From Mytilus galloprovincialis (Eukaryota; Mollusca; Bivalvia; Mytilida; Mytilidae): a stretch of 64,000 nucleotides of DNA. Below the pieces are notes generated by a model, which ran no database searches, was not told the DNA's origin, and was given only the letters and a program-made list of their open reading frames with translations. The translations under genes were made by a program, and so were the position numbers. The stretch is from NCBI RefSeq assembly GCF_965363235.1, contig NC_134847.1:56204439-56268438 (forward strand). Reading direction: 5' to 3'. Below are positions 23,386-38,300 of the stretch, piece by piece. Position 1 is the first letter of the stretch. Each line of letters starts with the position of its first letter.

Positions 23386-26300
23386 CTGATACTTATATAA
23401 AGATAAAACATAACGGTAAGCAAAATTGTACACATCAAAACAGGTGCAGAAAAATATATAAACCGATTCTATATATAATTTTCGAATTTCAAAATACCCT
23501 TTACGTTGGTTTTTTTCTTAAGTTATTTCCGGCTTATGTTCAAATATAACTCCACATGCATAGAAGATCAGATCTCTTGAACTCCGGTTTTGACAGAAAT
23601 TATGTTGGTCATTCCTTTATTTCAATATTTTATGGATTGTTGTTCATTTCTTATTTTCTCTCATGATTTTGATGTTTAAATTTTGTCTGTATCTTTTTTA
23701 CGTGTGTTGTTGTATTGTCCCCTCAATATCTTCTTAATTGTTTCACTTGTGAGTGTGGAAATCACGTATAAAGTCATTTGAAACAACACGAACATTTATG
23801 CATTAAGACCAATTTTTGACTGCATATCAACTACGCATGTTGAAATGGCTACACGATATTACTAGTATGGGATGTTATGATATTTTTTTATACAATCCGT
23901 TGATTATTCCCTGGTTGGTAGTGGAGTGTAACAGTGTACGTCTAGAGTAGGTAGCAATTTTGATATTTTATTTTGTTATAAGTTAGTTGACAATGTTATA
24001 TTGATGTATAAAATTATGATGTTCATAAAAAAACTTTATATATATATAATAGCTTAAAGCAAAAATGATAAACTACTAATTGTTTGGGACATGCCATTGT
24101 TTTAATTCAACCTGTTATTTATCTTGTTTCCAGTTTGTGAAAATTAAAAAATTATTTTGAGTAAACAATAATCTCACGTGTAATGTGCATTTTACTGTTG
24201 TCTCTATTTTCTCTCTTTAGTTCACTGGGTATTGTTGGATCGCTTGTTCCTGAAAATTATACATTTGAATGAATTATGATTGCTTTGGTTTTTTTATCTT
24301 ACAAAAGTATCGTTTTAAAACTGGTTCACCTTTTTTTTTATTCAAATCGTATTAATTTCTTTTGGGTTACTTGCTCTAATTCAATATAAGAATTGACTGC
24401 CCTTGTTTGAAAATTTGCATCTCGAGGCACTATACTACGGATTGCTATTAATTTTATTGATAATATTTCTACTCATCGAACTCCTCGAGAAAAGCACTCA
24501 ATCGAATCGCATACCTTAATTTTAGCATATGTATTAGTTTTGAACATATATAGTTTGTCAGTAACAAAATCATCAACCGTCTAAAATATAATTTGTTTTT
24601 CGCTATTGTTTTCTTTTGTAGCGTCAACGATGATAGCTTATGGCATCAACGAGTCCTTACTATATTCGACTGAGAAAACTCAATTTTAGTAGAGTAACTT
24701 GACATTTATAACGCAGAACGATCAAGTGAAAATGGCAATAAGTTATAATAATTGGTCAGGCTGTATATATAAAAAAAAAACAGAATGAGAGTAACGGTAA
24801 CTCACCTCTTTTGTAGATGGCCACAAGGAATCGACAGACTCCAGCGTTACCCTCGTGATCTACTGACACATACATTACAACATGTGTTCCTTCGGGGAAT
24901 TTACTGTCGTTTTCATAATCCGATATGATTTTTTCTGATTTGATGCCAATGTTGTCTGTAGCCTCTGGTTTGTCCCAACTTATTATTTCGTCCTCAAAAG
25001 CAGCAATGTCTGCTGGACATGAACTGTATATTGGTGGATGGTTGTCTAAAATAAAAGCATTACAGAAACATAGTACTAATTTCTAAATTGCGCTTTATCT
25101 ATATGCGTCTACCTCTCACAAATGTCGTTTCTTAACTATAAGGCGTTTCATCGCAAACTGTTCATTCGAAAGACAAAAATCAAACTTTGGTGTAGTTTTT
25201 GACGCATTTCCTACATGGAAGGTTTACACAGACAAAATCCTCTAATTGTTATACAATTATTAGACAATTTTCTTGTGCATTCTCAATATATTGAACTAGG
25301 TTTGCAATTGATAGAATAAACATAACATTTTATAAATAATAAGTCCATATAATAATAATTTTGTAGCAAACGATAACTATTTGGTATAATTAACGTTTTT
25401 TCTTAATATGCGAAATTTTAAACAAAGCACCATATGAAAGAAAAGTCTTTGAACAGACAGTTTACCTTTAATTCTTATTTTCTACATTAATAACAGTGAA
25501 AACAATTCGTGGTATTATAAGCAACCAAATTGCTTAGTATTTATTTGACATAAATTATATCATAATTAGTCTGCATTAAAACTTATTAATAGTAACATTC
25601 ATCTAAATACACATTCATAAACAAGTATAAATTAACATACCCAAAACATGAACAGAAAAGTGGCATGACGCAATTCTTCCGTATGCATCAGGTTTAGATT
25701 GTGCTATGACAATATGACTATTTCTACTGCAAGAGCACGACACTGCTTTTATAACCTCCTTAGAATATTGAACTTGGTAACTTCCAGAACTGGCGACAAC
25801 AGTCAGATTTACAGACTTTCGAATATCAATGAAGTTTTCTTCCTGAGTGTGGATGACAAGTTTACCCTTTGGACAATGTCTAAACATAGGACCTGCAAAA
25901 TTGTGTTACAATTTGACGTATAATTTTATGTATATATATAATTTCAATTTTAAACAGCTACATGTATCGAGAGAACTTTATTTGTATACCCATTGCTGTA
26001 ATTGTGTAAATTGTTTTGCATTTTATAAATCAAAGTGAAGTAAAGAACAAACATAGTGGTTTGAAAATAATGTTTCAGCCCATTTGAACTACAAGTTGGC
26101 CAATGTCATATATGATATCTACTGATCTACGTCCTTTACTTTCAACGTATTGTACTGATTTTTGTATCAATCCTTATAAGTTTCTTTAAACGGTTACGCC
26201 AGGTCGATATGCCATTTACATTTATATAATGTGATATACTCACATTCCTATCAATTAGCTTCTGTTATCTCCCTTTGACAACTTGGGTTGTTCATATGTT

Positions 26301-29300
26301 GTAAAGCGAGGTTTATAAATACATGTTGTTGGTTATAACCTAGCCGATATTATCTTCTGCATTTCTTTTGTATTTTTATTATGCTGAAGAGTTCTGTATT
26401 AATGAATTGGCTAACGTTTTAAATAGTTTCGTTACAATTAAAGTTAGTTTCAATCTTTACAAGTTTATCGTTAAAGTATTATATATTGTAGATTTTATCT
26501 GTTTTATTAAAATTAATACGGTAACCTTTTTCATTTATTTTTTATTTCAATCTATGTTTTCTTTATCAAGTACATTCTGTTGCTTTCATTCGTTGAAAAG
26601 AAATAAAAAGAGTGTAGGTGTAACATTTCTTTACTTTTCAAAACGAATAGATTCCATATATTACTTTGCTTACCATTGCCTGAAGTAGGATTGTCTGAAA
26701 TAAAAGTAAATGAACATAATATTACAAACAGTTGTGTATGTTTAAAAATTAAAGACTGTCAACGTGCGTATGTGACACGTGGCTTATAAAAAATATTGAT
26801 AAATAATCATATAAATTCTGCTAAGTCATATACAAGAAACCTACTGTTGAACTATAATGAAATCAATAACGAAAACATCACAATTACCAAACGAGTCATA
26901 CGAATCAAATAATATTACACGTAGGTAATAGGTGTGCGATCCAATCTATAAGACACCAAACACAAAATGCGTATTAAATGAAACAACAAACATATCTGAA
27001 AGCTTTTGACATGATATATGACCCGAAAGTATAGGCATATTCTATATCCAACAAATTTACTAGAGATCGAGCCTAGCTGAGATGAAGAATCCCTTCAGAA
27101 CATTAGCAACCCTGTCTGTTTGAATTAGTACAATGTAAAGTTTGATGAACATACATGTATGTCTTTTTTTTAAGATTAAAGGTTCATAAGAAGATAACAT
27201 GACCTTGTTGATCAAAGTTCCGTAGCAACTTCACAAATAATAAATGATTGTCTTGACGTACAGATAGGTTACTGATATTTGTTTATCCTATTAATTATGT
27301 GTTATATTTTTCTTTAATTTGTATTTGTACATAATAAATCGTTACTGTTTATTCCAGTTTTGGTAATATCTGGTTTTGTTGACTGCTAAATCTAAGGTCA
27401 TATCCACTATTTGTTTTACATACGGAAATGCTTATATCAAGTCAGGAAAATGACAGTTTGTTTACGTGATTTGTTTGAGCTTTTAATTTTTCTATTTGAC
27501 GACGGAAATTCCGATTTATATTTCCTTTGGCGTTAGGTATTTTTGTTATTTTACTTCTTTTTTGCAATTTGAGATTCTTGTTTTGTATGGTTGGAATGTA
27601 AATGACTCTTTTATTCATATGAATACATATGCACGTTATGTTCTACTTGAAGTTAAATGAAATACTGATTAAGTTAAATTTGCAAAAAGGGATAAACTGA
27701 ATAAAAGCATAGAAATTTTTTTTGTAGTCAGATTTTGCCTACACATTTTAATTTAATATTGAATTTCAAATGACAGTCACCAGAGACCATATAAACGATA
27801 TATAATCTTTAATGGATGTATTGATGTTTGAAGCTATGTACATTATAGAATTCTTATGCAAGGACCGCAATATTACTTAGTACATTAATGTGTAAATTAA
27901 TTAAAGAGCTATTAATGGTCACCATATGTAAAGGAAAAGCTAAAGAGAACTGAGATGACACAAAAACCTACATAATATAGAGGTCAACAAACATACCGTT
28001 TTCAGTTATAAACAAGTGTCTCTACAATATGTAAATAACTTAAATAAAGGCAACAGTAGTATAGGGAAAACGGTACTATTACATTTTCCCAGCATTAGTT
28101 GGCCTTTTGTGCACTCAAGACAGGTGAAGGAAGTCGACCTAGGAGCGCTGTGATTGGATGTAAGGATACAATATATTTTTTCATTTATCTATGAATAACT
28201 GCACTGTGTATATTTACTATATAAATTTTGAAACCTATTGAAATATTTTCATACATTTTATATATGACAGTTCTTGTCCATTCGTTTTTGATGCGTTTTG
28301 TTATTGATTTTGCCATGTGATTATGGACTTTCCGAATTGATTTTCCTCTGAGTTCAGTATTTTTGTGATTTTACTTTTTTCTATAGAATTATTCGAAAAG
28401 ACTTCTAAAATTTCATATTTTTTTGGAAAAATGACGGTGGGCATGGATAACATAAACAAGTTCCGTTGGAAGTTGGTCATGATACTATTTGGCTTCAATT
28501 TTTAAAACAGAATAATAAAGTACTAACACCACACATAACTGTTTTATCCAAGTTTTTATTATGAAAAGTGGTATTTTTAGAAAATGTTAGTATTGTCGCC
28601 TATGGCAGAATAAATAGTACCGTTTTCCCTAAACACTGAATGGCAATACAAAAACCAGAATCTGTCCCAAGTACACGGATGCCCCATCTGCACTATCATT
28701 TTCTATGTTCAAAGGACCGTGGAAATGGGATAAAATCTCTAATTTGGCATTAAAGTTAGAAAGATCATATCATAGGAAACATGTTTACTAAGTTCAAGTT
28801 GATTGGACTTCAACTTCATCAAAAACTACCTCGACCAAAAATACTTTAACCTGGACCAAAAACTTAAAATGAAACGGGACAGTGGAATGGACAAACGAAC
28901 GAACGGACGGAAGAACGGACGCACAGACCAGAAAACATAATTGCCATAAATGGGTTATAAAAAAGACAATGCAACACACATAGATTTTTGCGCCTGTCCC
29001 AAGTCAGGAGCCTCTGGCCTTTGTTAGTCTTGTATTATTTTAATTTTAGTATCTTGTGTACAATTTGAAATTAGTAAGGCGTTCATTATCACTGAACTAG
29101 TATATATTTGTTTAGGGGCCAGCTGAAGGACGCATCCGGGTGCGGGAATTTCTCGCTACATTGAAGACCTGTTGGTGACCTTCTGCTGTTGTTTTTTCTA
29201 TGGTCGGGTTGTTGTCTCTTTGACACATTCCCCATTTCCATTCTCAATATTATAGAAACGAATTATTAGATAACTGCAAAATTACTGACTTGGTACAGGG

Positions 29301-32300
29301 CATTTTAAGATATAACGGTGGGTTGGACCTAGTTTTATAACTAACCTCACCACGCGCTAAATGGCAATGTTAAAAATATCACTAAAAAGATCACATATTG
29401 ACAGGAATGAAGTACAAATAAAAAATACCACTAACAGAATAAACACAAAATTCATTTAAATAGGAGGTAACTTAGCGTACACCCAAAGACATTCATTGCA
29501 AAACTCTTGACATTATATAGATTAAGGATGTTCGCTTGTCATGTTTTGGAACTCCTCTGGTTTTATCCATTTAAATGCCATAAACATTTTTGCCCATTGA
29601 CCCCCATTTTTCTTTTTAAAAATCTTTTACACGTTTAATTATAAACCAAAGTCTAATACAATCTTATTTATTTTTTAATGGTTTTGAGAACTTTAAATTG
29701 TCAATGATAAAGCTATGAAAAATCAAGAGAGAACATTTGCCCGCCAAAAATTCAATAGATAATATCTAGAAAACAAGCACATTGACCCCTATTTTTTTTG
29801 TTTTTTTTTTGTTGCTATTTTGATTCCTTAATTTATCCCCTATCAATATATACTAGTGTTATGGAAAGCTAATTATTTTGAAACTGAGTAGCGAACCTCC
29901 TTAAATTATATTCTTAGTACCCAGCTTTCTCTATGGTTTGAAAATGTCGATCAATATAATTATTAAATCTGCAACGCAGATAAAAATAATATTCTTCTGA
30001 ATAAACTAGTCGCCAGAAAAATTTACCTTTATGTCAATCATTCATTAAAGATTTCTCTTTAAATATTATAATAATAGTTGGTTCTTCTAGAATCTGCACA
30101 TCGCAACAAACTTGTTCATTCTGCATGAATATATTACATGAAATTAACGTAAGGCAAATCACTTTAAATTGGAATCATTTTACATTGTATGTCAGTGTTT
30201 TTAAAATTTCATCCACATCGAGTTTGTTGTGAAGGACTTATTCTTATAATGAAGGTCATTAATTTAGTTGTTATACCAGCAGTTTGTTGCAGATTGCTCC
30301 AGAAATTAAAAAAAATATCATGAGGAGAAGAAACAAAAACAATAAAAAGACTAACAACTGTCTACAAAAATACTAACAACTGTCTACAACAAGACTAACA
30401 ACTGTCTACATAACTCAACAAAGAAAATTCAAGAATACGCCACTTGAAACCCACCAGTAACCAGGATTTATATCATTTGTTCGAGAAATGAAACAACTTT
30501 TGAAACGTGCTAAAATTGATTATGTGATAATATACAGTTTCAAAATATGAATTGTAACTTTATCATTATGAACTGAAATATATGTTTAATTAAAAAAATA
30601 ACTATCATTCTTCTCGTTTCAAATTATTCAGGGTTGTCTGTACTTACCGTCACAAACAGGACAACATACATTTGGGATCTTTTTTGTTTTATCACAAGAC
30701 AATTGTGGACATCCCATTTCTTCGCAACTCCACTGGTATGGAGAATCTATACATAAACAACTCATGCAGGAATCGTTTTTTCGAAGATATCCGATTGGAT
30801 ACTGTTTGTCATTGTATGTACATTCTGTGTGAGCTGGTGCCATACATTGAAGGGAACCACAACGGTTCTTGCAACATTTGTGTTTATTTTGACATTCTGA
30901 ATCTGCTTTGCATGTATTTTTAGAACATATTCCGGACCCTGTAGGAACTGGACATTTGCCATCTTTTACTCCTGTAAAGACAAAATAAACTTATTAATGA
31001 AACTTCTCGCACTTCCATTCAAAGCGAAGGTAATTTCAGTCTTAAGAATCCTAACCCAAAATTCAAATATGTCTCATTCAAAATATTCAAATGATTATCA
31101 TTACAAATGTGTAATAAGTAAGTTAGATATTTTGTGTCCACATAGATGTCATAATTTTACGATCGATCAAAGCAACATGTTTTTAATAGTTTTAATTGTA
31201 ACTCATTTTGGCTAAAAGAAATAACAAGATTCATAAATAGTGATAACTTATTATCGTAAGAACTATTCTATGATCTTAGATAAAATGACTATGAAATTTT
31301 GAATTGCTTTTTTCTAATCAAAGGGAAATTGTGTATCAATTAATGATACGAAATTACCACGTGGTTGTGTGCATCACTCATCATGCTGGAAAAGTCTTAC
31401 CAATAGATTGTGTCACGTCACAAAATGACATAAAACAGATCAGATATTCTATTTACGGGGAACATATTTTTCCAGCTGGTAGTTCGTCAATGAATAATAT
31501 AGTTTACTAAACAATTCTTGATAAGAAATTATATGACCGACATTCAAAAGATACTTTTTGTGCTAGCATTTGTACATTAGTTCCCATATTGCGAAAATGA
31601 CAAGTGAAACTACATGATTGTATACAAGTAAAAATTATCACAGTTACTAGAATTAAAATTGTGTACGCCAGATGCCCGTTTGATCTACAAAAGACTCAGC
31701 AGTGACGCTCGAATTAAAACACTTAGAATATCTAAATAAAGTGCGAAGTCGAAGGACATCGAAGACTATAAGTCGTAATATTTTCCCAAATGAAGATAAA
31801 GTTATTTTTTCCTTGGGTAGAAAATCCTCAATATTTCGAGAATGTTTTTTAATATTAAATTGATAATTAATGAACATTCATGTCAACATTATAAACAGTA
31901 AAATCACAAAAATACTGAACTTAGAGGAAAATCAATTTGGAAAGTCCATAATCACATGGCAATTTCAAATAACAAAACGCATCAAAAACGAATGGACAAG
32001 AACTGTCATATTCCTGACTTGGTACAGGCATTTTCAAATGTAGAAAATGGTGGATTAAACCTGGTTTTATAGCGCTAACCATCTCACTTTGATGACAGTC
32101 TCATCAAATTCCGTTATATTTATATTGATGCGTTAACTAAACAGACACAATAAATAAATAGTCAGAATATGGGTACATCAGTCATCATCGTATAACAATT
32201 TTAAAAAGGGACAATTTAACAGAACACAAAAACATCTATCTACAAACACATTCATTTATATTATAAATGATGCTTTAGGTGTACTGGTACATACTCTTTT

Positions 32301-35300
32301 CACAAATCTTTCCCTCAAAACCAGGTACACAAGTACACATTGATCCGTATGTTCCAACCACACAGCTGCCGCCATTTTGACACCCAGGATCACATACAGC
32401 TAAAGTAGAATAAAAATGTCAGACACTATTAAAAATATTTATTTAAGAAATAATTGATGCAAGCTATACTTTATTACAGTTTTAACATGGATAGGCATTA
32501 TATTCGTGATTATTTTTGCCCGACGATAGTGAATTCTAAAATCACACAAATATAATGCCTACCCATGTTAAAACTAAAATAAGGTATAGTTTGCATCAAT
32601 TATTTCGATTCTGATTAGGACAATTAAGGTAATTTCTATGTTCGATGTGTATAGGTGTAGAACGTTTGAATAAATATGTCAATTTCGAAGTGCAACACAT
32701 TACAGACATAATAAATGAATTAGTAGCAATATGTACATAATTTAAGAGGATGGGAATGTTTAAAGATAATCAAATATATTAAATGTATGATAATTTGATA
32801 AAACTCATTATTCTGTAGAAGTCATTATACGCATGTGCAAACAGGTTTTATTGGATTTAGAGCATGGGTCTATTCATAAAGCGAATGAAGTACGTCATAT
32901 TAGAATATATATTTAGAAATATTTTACTTCAATGTAATGATATAAGCAATTTCGATCTAAGAATCAAGACACAAATATATTCGTCATTCAGAGAAAATAG
33001 TTTTGCTTGCATTTATATTATTTTGTTCTTTGTTAGCTACCAGATGTTACAATAAAGACTCAAGTTACTAGTATGTCTTAAATCTTACGTATTTCACACT
33101 GTTTCCCGGTGAATCTTCCTTCAGAGCAAACACACACAGCTTTCCCATCTCTTCCTGTACATACTCCATTATTTACACATTGAGGTGTGCATACAGCTAA
33201 AAAGAGAAAATATTTGGAATTCAGAATCTGTCTAGATGATTAACGGTACAGACATATGTTTTAGTTTCTTTTATCATACAAATATTAATACGAAATTACA
33301 TTTTGATTCGGATCACCTAATATGACAATACAAACTTGAGAGCTTTAAAATATTATTTAGATATTAATTGGTATTCATCACCATTTTTCGTGACATTTTT
33401 CTTCCTTTGACTCTCAAGTTATTTGCTTTTATTAGTGACTACCGACTCCTATAGAAGGAATCGTCAGAGTTGAATACTTTAGCCGAAGTCAAAAGTTAAA
33501 TATGTTTGAGCCGGACACCACATACATATATCTAAACTTGTTGTTTGGTAATAAATTAACATACACTGAAAAGATATCGCAGATGATATACATTTACGCA
33601 ACTAGATGTCTGCATCTTTTTGTGAAAAAATCTAGATCTATTCAAGCTATTTCCGAACTGGATATGTATACATACGCGTTTCACAATATTTCCCGACAAA
33701 TCCATCACGACATGAGCAATGACCGTCATCGGAAGACCCGCCATTTTCACAAATAATATCGTCATCATCGTCGTCGTCATCATCATCATTATCATCATCA
33801 TCGTCGTCTTCTGAAATAAAAAGATATAGTTTCAATGAATGCATTGGCGAATGAAACATCTGTATCCCGCGTTATTATGTATGTTCTTTGTACTTATTTA
33901 ATATAGAGCTTTTTTTCTGTAGTTTTAATCATTAATTCACTTCCGTCGTCCGTTCGTATATTTTACATTACAAATCTCTTCTTAATACTTTGGAATTAAA
34001 TTGTACCAACGTGCCAAGGACGACAATGTTCATATTTTTTTCTGTTGGTTTGAATGAAACAAAGTTTAATTAATATTATTGGTAATAATTGAAAACATGA
34101 AAATAAGACGCTGAATGAGTATTTGAAATAATTCATACTTTAGCAAACTGTAAATTTATAAAAACGATGAATCGACGACGTACACCAACTGTTGGCGATT
34201 TCTCAAACCAGCCTTATGTGGTGGCTGAACTAAAAACCTATGATTTACTTACTATTGGAACATTGTCCATATTCATCACGTGTCCAGCCATCACAACACT
34301 TTTCTACACAAAATAGAAGTGTGACATCAACTGTTTTATAATTAATGCAGCCTTGTTCAATTCTAAAACAAAATATACAAAAAATATTTCAATATTGTTC
34401 TCAATCTAAGATTTGAAATGATTTAAAGCATCCCATAGTTGATTATTTGACATTGCACTTTGTTTCATACGGAGTTATTTTAACCTTTCAGTTTAGATTT
34501 TAATACTTTTAAATCAATACAATTTATTACTTATGTTAGAATACGTAAATACCTGTTATTTTTCAAAGGTAATTGGTAAGTTTTGAACTATTTCAGGATT
34601 CGGCCTTGAACAATTTTGGATGCTCAACATTACCCGTTATCTCTTTTGTATGGACTAAGTAAAAGTCTTTGATTTTGCATGTATTACTCCATCTTTGATG
34701 TATAGAATAATAAGGAAGGGAGAGTGAATTTATGCTGTAAGAAATGGGCCATGAATTTTAAGGTAAAATAGTAATTGAGTCCAGCTGAAAAAAAGATTAT
34801 AAAAACGGTATAAATCCATAAATATTAATAAGTCAATCTTTTCAGTTAGAGCTGAATGATGAAGTATTCTACAAGTTTGAAATATTTTTTACCGCAAATA
34901 GTACAGTACACAGTAGAAAAATTACTGAGAAACGCAGACTGAATTTTTTTTTTCATTTTGCATTATTCTCCATAGAAGTGTTCTACACAATTGATAATGA
35001 CCTTAGGTCATATTTTACAACACAATAATATATGGTGTAAGATGTATGCAAACCATATATTAATTTTGTAATTTGATATTGAAGCAAGTGCCAAAACACC
35101 ACTGGATAGTCTCCTGGATATAAAGTTTCGTTCATACGTTGTGATATGACAACCACATCGATTTCAGTTCACACAGTCAGAGATTGTCGTTTTCACATTT
35201 TTATGGGTTTTCCAAAAAGAAAGTTCTGATTACAAATTTAATGGAAAAACTTTTGAAGTCAAGCAGATAACAAAACAACATCTGAATTCTGAATCCGGAT

Positions 35301-38300
35301 TTTCCTCATATCACAAAGTGTTAGATTTTCTGACTCCGACAAAAAACATACCACCCTTACCAACCTTTTTGAAGTTAAATAATGGCTCACTTAATGATAA
35401 GTAAATGTACAATGACTACTAGTACTCTTACGTCCATGTTTTGTAATCAAAATATTGACAAAACTGTGAATAGTCTGCTGGTGTCCCCTGGCATTTCCCA
35501 CAATATTTCACCGTTGCTTGGTATGTTTTCTTCTCCAAATCACGACAAACGTGTTTTTTATCATCTCGTGATGGACAGCGTCTGCAGTGCCTACAATAGA
35601 CATATTAAATTGCTTGTTTTAAGATGTAAATTAATAATATCATTGTGTTCTTTGTATAAATGTAAAGTTCTTCTACTGATCTTTTAAAATTATTTACACC
35701 AAGTTTATCAGCAATAAAACCGGACTTCAAAGCTATTGTGTAATTACACATTCTAGAGGTGGCGGGAATCAGATGGTATACTTCAAAAAATAAAAAATAA
35801 ACATTCACAGTACATTCAATCTAAAACTCTTTCATCTTGTAATAGTATTAATATATTGGACTTTTCTTAACTCTACACATGTATTCCCTATTCTAGACTA
35901 AAAGACAAATTGAAAGAATTGGTTCTGCTTTGTTTCAATTAAAAAAAATGGTCAACGTAGATATAAGTATCTTGTCTAAGGACATTCAACTGATTGTACT
36001 TTATAAATAATCACTATAATTCAAAAAAAATTCTCTGACGTCGATATTATTAAGTTGATTGATTTTGAGTTTGATAATATATTTGTTACTTAAAAGTTTG
36101 GATGTAGTGTTTTTCAACAAACAACTAATTCCTATAAGTATTAACTTGTTTTCTCTGTCGACTGGTTGATTTCGTTCGTACGGGGCCTTCATTGGAAAAA
36201 GAAAAGAAGATAGTAGTATCCCTTAAATTTAATCCCGCTAAATTGATGATATTCATCAATTAATAATTCAAAATTGTTTTTGTGACTGTTGAACACACCC
36301 CTCCCATCGCACTTTAGGTACTATTAGGATATAAAAAGATACAGTCAAGTCTGTCACACATCTTGATTTGAATCTCGAAATTGATGATGAGGGTCAGTTG
36401 AAAACAAAACTAAACGACTAAAGAGATGATTTCAGTTTCCTAATTGTGAATCTTCAATTCTAGGTAGCAAGATTCCAGCAGATTCTGCATTCTAAAGGAA
36501 GCTATTAAACCATGAATTCCAAGTGGTGAATGTGAAATCATACCTTCATCATTTTACAGATGCCAGTTGATTGACCGTTATGGAATATCTTTTGCACAGA
36601 GGACGACGAAAATGTTACAATGATCGTAACATCAACTTTTCTCCAATTGTGACGAACCGGGTGTCACATGTGGAACAGCATCTGCCTAAAAGAGCACCTG
36701 AACATACCACAGAAGTTACGTTCCAACTTACTCTTAATCACTGTCGCTCACTACTGACACTCGCTCGCTTTATATTAAAAGCTAGTTTGCATGACATGTA
36801 GAATATCTTACAATGAGATGTCTTCTTCATTGCTATGAATTCCAACTTAATCGCCATACACTTGGAAATAAACCACTGCTATGATGTATTTGTAAAGCTA
36901 GACAAGCTGTTTATTTGTTTTCCTTAGCCCTCGTTGTCAATGAACTATGTTAAATCAATAATATCACAGGTTGTTTATTCATGTCAGTAAAAGTCTTTCT
37001 TGGAAACCCGAATATCTCCCAAAGATTTCATGAATTACTCATGTACTATTAAACATCACGAAAAAGCGAGAGAGAAAAAAGATGAAATAATGTAAGGCAG
37101 TTGTTGATTCGTGATTTTGTGATTTTTATTTTTTTTTATTTTTAACAAAACAAATAAATACACAATGTCATGTAGTGGTTTTTTTTTATTGCTGTTTCCT
37201 TTTATGTGTACTTTAAGACTTCTATTACGATTATCAAACAGGTTGAAATACATTAGAAATGAAATAAATACAATTAAAGGAGGATTTTGGGCGTAAACAT
37301 CAGTAGCATTGTTAATTTTCCAGTAAATCGAAGTTTGTTTCCTCATCTAAACGTCAGAAGAATAAAATTGTATATGTTTAATAAGGATCTGCTAAGCACG
37401 ACATTAATCTATGATTTTTATTTGAAAAAAATAGAAATAAAGCCCACGGATAGTCGATATAAGATATTTTCGACCTTGAGAAAATATTAAGGCAAAGCTA
37501 GTGGCTTTCTTTCAGACAGCGTATTAGTGATATGATAAATTAATCAAAAATGACCAAATAATTCCATATCTAGTTTGTTCGACCCAAGACGTATATATCA
37601 ATGTTTATTGGTATTATGGCTTCCAATGAGATGTTGTTTCTTATGAGGTGATTGAAAAGCGTTGTATGCAAGTTTATTTTTTTTTTACTATTTTGATTTT
37701 TTTTTTTTTTTGTCTGGTATTTTTCTGGAAGATAATTAAACAGCAAAACACTGAAACCCATAGGACCAGGCCAATAACTACAGAACAAGCCACCCAATTT
37801 TGATTGGTTACTCAGTTCCATCCTTTGAGTGGCACCGAAAAAAAACTCTTTTCCAAAAGTCATCGAGCACTACCGATATCAAATCTTAAAGATTGTACAC
37901 TGACAACGCTAAAAGGGGAAACCTTTTTCCAAAACATCTTCATTCTATACCCTTGACACAAATTGGCCGTAGCGTATAGTATATGCTACCAATGTACGTG
38001 AGTCAACCTTGATTCAAATAACATGATGAAATCGGTTATGTTCCTTACGTCGTAACTACAATCCCCTTCCCTTTCAGGAATGTGACCTAGCGAATTAGAC
38101 TATTTACCGGATTTGTTATACATGTAACATTAGCAACACGACGGGTGCCACATGTGGAGCAGGATCTGCTTACCATTCCGGAGCACGAGATCACCCCCAG
38201 TTTTTGGTGGGGTTCGTGTTGCTTATTCTTTAGTAGTTTTCTATGTTGTGGCAGGTGTACTATAAATTGTCTGTTTTATCTTTTTCATTTTTAGCCATGG

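Noticed and set aside
26368-26688. 106-residue open frame, plus strand
   Set aside because: Strongly Phe/Tyr/Ile-rich, AT-driven, antisense to gene B and overlapping its microexon. No domain or splice support.
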